Source: Streptomyces sp. A3M-1-3
Lineage (GTDB): Bacteria; Actinomycetota; Actinomycetes; Streptomycetales; Streptomycetaceae
DNA length: 64,000 nt
NCBI RefSeq assembly: GCF_024213665.1
Contig: NZ_JANAVP010000028.1
Span: 30,851-94,850, forward strand
Reading direction: 5' to 3'
Below, piece after piece: positions 61,025 through 64,000 of this stretch. The position numbers and the translations under genes are program-made. The notes beneath the pieces were generated by a model. It was given only the letters and a program-made list of their open reading frames with translations, did no database searches and was not told the origin of the DNA. Each line of letters opens with the position of its first letter. Position 1 is the first letter of the stretch.

Positions 61025-62140
61025 ATGTCGATGATCCGTGACCTGCGTGCAGCCGTCCGTCCGTCGCTGCGCAAGAGCAGCACCTCGTACAGCAGTTACG
61101 ACGCCACCCGCGACCCGTCCGCGACCAGTGCGGTCGTCGACTGCGCGGTGTACCGCGACGGCCGCCGGGTGAAAGAGGACTCCTGCCGCACTCCGCACGA
61201 GGCGATGCTTCAGGTGCGCGAGGAGGGCGGCTTCGCCTGGATCGGGTTGCACGAGCCCACGGAGGCCGAATTCGCGGGTATCGCGGCGGAGTTCGGGCTG
61301 CACCCGCTGGCCGTGGAGGACGCGGTGCACGCGCACCAGCGGCCCAAGCTGGAGCGGTACGACGACACGCTCTTCACCGTCTTCAAGACGATCCACTACG
61401 TCGACCACGCCGAACTCACCGCCACCAGCGAGGTGGTGGAGACCGGCGAGGTGATGTGCTTCACCGGCCGGGACTTCGTCATCACCGTGCGGCACGGCGG
61501 CCAGGGGTCGTTGCGTGCCCTGCGGCACCGGCTTCAGGAAGACCCCGAGCTGCTCGCCAAAGGGCCGTCCGCCGTGCTGCACTCCATCGCCGACCATGTC
61601 GTCGACGGGTACATCGCGGTGGCGGCGGCCGTGCAGGACGACATCGACGAGGTCGAGAGCGCCGTCTTCGCGCCGCCGGCGAAGGGCAGCCCGCGCGGTA
61701 CCGACGCCGGGCGGATCTACCAGCTCAAGCGCGAGGTCATGGAGTTCAAGCGGGCCGTCTCGCCGCTGCTGCGGCCGATGCAGCTGCTGAGCGAGCGGCC
61801 GATGCGGCTGGTGGACCCGGACATCCAGAAGTACTTCCGCGACGTGGCCGACCACCTGTCCCGGGTGCAGGAGCAGGTCGTCGGCTTCGACGAACTGCTG
61901 AACTCGATCCTCCAGGCGAACCTGGCGCAGGCGACGGTCGCGCAGAACGAGGACATGCGCAAGATCACCTCCTGGGCGGCCATCATCGCGGTACCGACCA
62001 TGATCTGCGGTGTGTACGGCATGAACTTCGACCACATGCCGGAGCTGAGGTGGCGGTACGGCTATCCGCTGGTGATGGGCGCGATCGTCGGCATCTGCTT
62101 CACGATCCACCGCGCGCTGCGCCGGAACGGCTGGCTCTGA
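61025..62140 (+). CDS. corA: CorA-family magnesium/divalent cation transporter
   Basis: A 371-residue CorA protein. A large cytoplasmic N-terminal domain (FAWIGLHEPTEAEFAG, DAVHAHQRPKLERYDD) leads to a long helix and two membrane segments at the C-terminus with the pore signature YGMNFDHMPEL (GMN). The last membrane segment is VMGAIVGICFTIHRAL. ATG 61025 has AAGGAG 6 bases upstream. Its 3' end overlaps the convergent exporter gene by 41 bases. Confidence 0.95.
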   Translation: MSMIRDLRAAVRPSLRKSSTSYSSYDATRDPSATSAVVDCAVYRDGRRVKEDSCRTPHEAMLQVREEGGFAWIGLHEPTEAEFAGIAAEFGLHPLAVEDAVHAHQRPKLERYDDTLFTVFKTIHYVDHAELTATSEVVETGEVMCFTGRDFVITVRHGGQGSLRALRHRLQEDPELLAKGPSAVLHSIADHVVDGYIAVAAAVQDDIDEVESAVFAPPAKGSPRGTDAGRIYQLKREVMEFKRAVSPLLRPMQLLSERPMRLVDPDIQKYFRDVADHLSRVQEQVVGFDELLNSILQANLAQATVAQNEDMRKITSWAAIIAVPTMICGVYGMNFDHMPELRWRYGYPLVMGAIVGICFTIHRALRRNGWL

Positions 62141-63062
62141 TCACCAGGGCGAGACCGGCCACGATCACCAGCAGCGCAGGATAGGCGGCGAGCGGCGGCA
62201 CCTGTCCCAGCCAGAGCGCGGCGATGAGAGCCGCGCCGGGCGTCTCCAGCAGGATCGCGGTGGACGTGATGGACGGACCGAGGGTGCTGACGACGCGGTT
62301 GAGCAGCGAGTGGCCGATCAGCTGGGCGGCGACGGTCAGGGCGGCGAGCTGTGCCCAGGTCGTCGCGCTGTAGCCGCCGAGTTCCGCGCCCGAGACGAGG
62401 CAGGCGCCGAGCAGTACGACGGCGGTCGTCGAATAGCAGACCAGGGTGTACGAGGTGGTGCTCACCGTGCGCCGCACCTCTGCGCCGAGCAGGACGTACC
62501 CGGCGGCCGCGATGCCACCGCCCAGCGCGAGTGCGTCGCCCGCGAGCGCGCGCGGGGAGAGAGTGAGGTCGACACCGGTCAGGATGACCACCCCGGCGAA
62601 CGCCACGGCCGTACCGGCCCAGACCAGGCCGGGTGACCGGTGGCCGCGCATCCGCATCAGCAACGTCGTCCAGATCGGTGTGGTGGTGCACAGCGCGGTG
62701 GAGGAGGCGACGGAGGTCATCCGCAGGCTCGGCAGCCAGAGGGCGAAGTGCAGCGCGAGCAGCAGACCGGCGGCGACCGCGAGCAGCGCGGCGCGGCGGC
62801 CCATGCCGCGCAACTCGGCCCGGTGCCGGACCAGCGCGACGGGCGCCAGCGCGCCGACCGCCATCGCGTTGCGCCAGAACGCGATCGCGAGGGCGGGGGC
62901 GGCGGTGGCCGCGATCAGCGGCGCGGAGAGCGACACCCCGGCGAGGGCGACGGCGAGCAGGACGAAGTCGATGCGGGGCGCGCTGTGTATGCCGGGCGTC
63001 TCGTGGACGGGCAGGGCGGCGCGGGCGGCGGTGGCGGCGGTGGGGGCGGTGGCGGAAGGCAC
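62100..63062 (-). CDS. DMT-superfamily (EamA) exporter
   Basis: About 320 residues with ten hydrophobic segments in two EamA halves. The N-terminal half includes LIAATAAPALAIAFWRNAMAVG, the C-terminal half LVCYSTTAVVLLGACLV and TSTAILLETPGAALIAALWLGQ. Members export metabolites and amino acids; the substrate here is unknown. GTG 63062 is preferred to GTG 63113. Its stop is 41 bases inside corA on the opposite strand. Confidence 0.86.
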   Translation of the reverse strand: MPSATAPTAATAARAALPVHETPGIHSAPRIDFVLLAVALAGVSLSAPLIAATAAPALAIAFWRNAMAVGALAPVALVRHRAELRGMGRRAALLAVAAGLLLALHFALWLPSLRMTSVASSTALCTTTPIWTTLLMRMRGHRSPGLVWAGTAVAFAGVVILTGVDLTLSPRALAGDALALGGGIAAAGYVLLGAEVRRTVSTTSYTLVCYSTTAVVLLGACLVSGAELGGYSATTWAQLAALTVAAQLIGHSLLNRVVSTLGPSITSTAILLETPGAALIAALWLGQVPPLAAYPALLVIVAGLALVIRASRSGAARGGS

Positions 63063-63135
63063 GCCCCAGAGTAAGGTGCGTTCCCCGTTTACGAAACTGT
63101 CGTCCCGCCACACCTGCCGTGCCGGCCGAGCGTTC

Positions 63136-63327
63136 TCAGACGGATTCCGGCGCGTCCCACTCGACGAACTGGATGACGACCCCGTTGGGATCCGTGACCT
63201 GGAACAGCCGCTCTCCCCACGGCTCTTCGCGCAGCGGCATGGTGATGGCGACGATCAGACCGGCCGCGTGCTGGTCGCGGAACCCTTCCGGCAGCTCCTC
63301 CGAGCCGCGCCGAGGCCGCTGGGCGCA
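63136..63327 (-). pseudogene. VOC (glyoxalase/bleomycin-resistance) gene remnant
   Basis: The C-terminal 50 residues of a VOC protein remain: AAGLIVAITMPLREEPWGER then LFQVTDPNGVVIQFVEW, ending APESV and TGA (63136-63138). There is no start codon or N-terminal half; upstream sequence is unrelated and leads into the next gene's promoter. It is a deletion relic. Confidence 0.75.
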
Positions 63328-63394
63328 GCCCCTGCCCTCGCGGTCAGGGTGGGTGGGGGGCCGTGCGTGTGGTGGGGAGACCTAAGGTGGGCGT

Positions 63395-63910
63395 ATGACG
63401 TTGACGTTGCTCGATCAGGCCCTCGTCGAGGAGGCCACGAAGAAGTCCGGCCTCATCTGGGTGCAGGGCACCGGGCCCGCCCGTGCCCTGTGGCACGTGT
63501 GGCACGAGGGCGCCGCGCACATCGTCGGCGACGGCCCCGGCGAGCAGCCGTTCCCGGGACTCGCCGACGGCTCGGTCGCCGAGGTCACCGTACGCAGCAA
63601 GGACAAGGGCGGGCGGCTCGTCGCCTGGCGGGCGGCCGTGGTCGAGCTGGCCCCCGGGTCGGAGGCATGGGAGGCGGCCGCGGCCGAGCTGAAGGGCAAG
63701 CGCCTCAACGCACCCGACGCCGAGCAGGTCACCGAACGCTGGGCCCGCGAGTGCCGGGTGCTGCGGCTGGAGCCGCAGGACGCGTGGACCGACCTGCCGC
63801 AGGGCCCACTGTCGGCCGCGCCACTGCCGACGGACGCAACAACGCGCCGCCCCATCCCGGCCGGCCTGCCGAAGCTGCTGTTCAAGCGCAAGCCGAAGAA
63901 GCAGAGCTAG
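63395..63910 (+). CDS. Conserved hypothetical protein (171 aa)
   Basis: 171 residues. The first 100 read like a small beta barrel: GLIWVQGTGPARALWHVWHE, GSVAEVTVRSKDKGG and LVAWRAAVVEL, slightly similar to flavin split-barrel proteins, but no cofactor motif is sure. The C-terminus is basic (LLFKRKPKKQS). The ATG at 63395 lies 10 bases after GGGGAG in a G-rich stretch. I do not assign a function. Confidence 0.72.
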   Translation: MTLTLLDQALVEEATKKSGLIWVQGTGPARALWHVWHEGAAHIVGDGPGEQPFPGLADGSVAEVTVRSKDKGGRLVAWRAAVVELAPGSEAWEAAAAELKGKRLNAPDAEQVTERWARECRVLRLEPQDAWTDLPQGPLSAAPLPTDATTRRPIPAGLPKLLFKRKPKKQS

Positions 63911-63923
63911 CCCCGGACAACCC

Positions 63924-64000
63924 CTAGTGTCCTGCGCCGGAGATCCGTCGGCAGAAACGGGCGAGGGAGTCGAGGATCTCCTCGGCTGTCTTGGTCCAGA
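63924..64000 (-). mobile_element. IS630-family transposase gene, 3' end (cut by window)
   Basis: The minus strand from the window edge reads WTKTAEEILDSLARFCRRI then SGAGH and TAG (63924-63926). This is the usual C-terminus of IS630-type transposases in streptomycetes as I remember it. Only 77 bases are inside the window, so neither the terminal repeat nor the rest of the gene can be seen. Confidence 0.7.

Overview
The window is a 64-kb stretch of chromosome from a Streptomyces or a very close relative. The evidence is the very high G+C at third codon positions, frequent GTG starts, a WblC/WhiB7 regulator with its leader, and the many paired long open frames on opposite strands that such composition produces. 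About 60 genes are supported, nearly all of core actinobacterial type. Clearly damaged or mobile DNA is limited to a frameshifted peptidase, a truncated duplicate hydrolase, a glyoxalase (VOC) remnant and an IS630-type transposase end at the right border.

Layout. 1-2.5 kb: CBS-protein end, catalase and a divergent Fur-type repressor. 2.5-4.75 kb: two near-identical initiator tRNA genes flanking a Sel1-repeat gene. 4.8-13.9 kb: UPF0182 membrane protein, PPA1309-family protein, PDZ/Lon-like protease, MoaE, an epimerase-like protein, a zinc-peptidase-like protein and a Nudix hydrolase. 13.9-17 kb: an operon of one TerD-AIM24 fusion and two AIM24 proteins. 17-21 kb: a YgjP-like peptidase, a ThiF-like protein and an ABC1 kinase. 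20.8-22.1 kb: wblC with a long leader holding a 101-codon ORF and an intrinsic terminator. 22-35.3 kb: UvrD2, mycoredoxin, NudC, the broken dipeptidase and the helicase-nuclease pair AdnB/AdnA. 35.4-42 kb: alkyltransferase-like protein, kinase-like/LPG-synthase membrane fusion, lipoprotein hydrolase and MoeZ. 42-47.2 kb: a four-gene cluster (PelF-type glycosyltransferase, membrane protein, epimerase, spherulin-4/GH135-like glycosidase) that suggests an amino-sugar exopolysaccharide. 47.4-55 kb: DUF3152 peptidase, hydrolase, TetR regulator, DUF3107, ferritin-like protein and RhlE-type DEAD-box helicase. 55-64 kb: hydrolase, NYN-domain protein, MarC, PHP phosphoesterase, DUF6758, SUFU-domain protein, CorA and a DMT exporter.

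How it fits together. The order UPF0182, PDZ protease, zinc peptidase, ABC1, whiB7, uvrD2, mrx1, nudC, adnB/adnA, MGMT-like, moeZ, DUF3152, TetR, DUF3107, ferritin-like, rhlE resembles what I remember of Mycobacterium tuberculosis Rv3193c-Rv3211. The block is therefore probably ancient. It is rich in DNA repair (AdnAB, UvrD2, ATL), redox control (catalase/Fur, mycoredoxin, NudC) and antibiotic stress (WblC). The Pel-like cluster sits inside this block, between moeZ and the DUF3152 gene, and looks like an insertion.

The least ordinary sequence features are a dispersed hairpin plus G-quadruplex-like element (four copies, one inside adnB), the wblC leader, a 17-codon ORF coupled to the epimerase, and many short-period repeats in coding and non-coding DNA.
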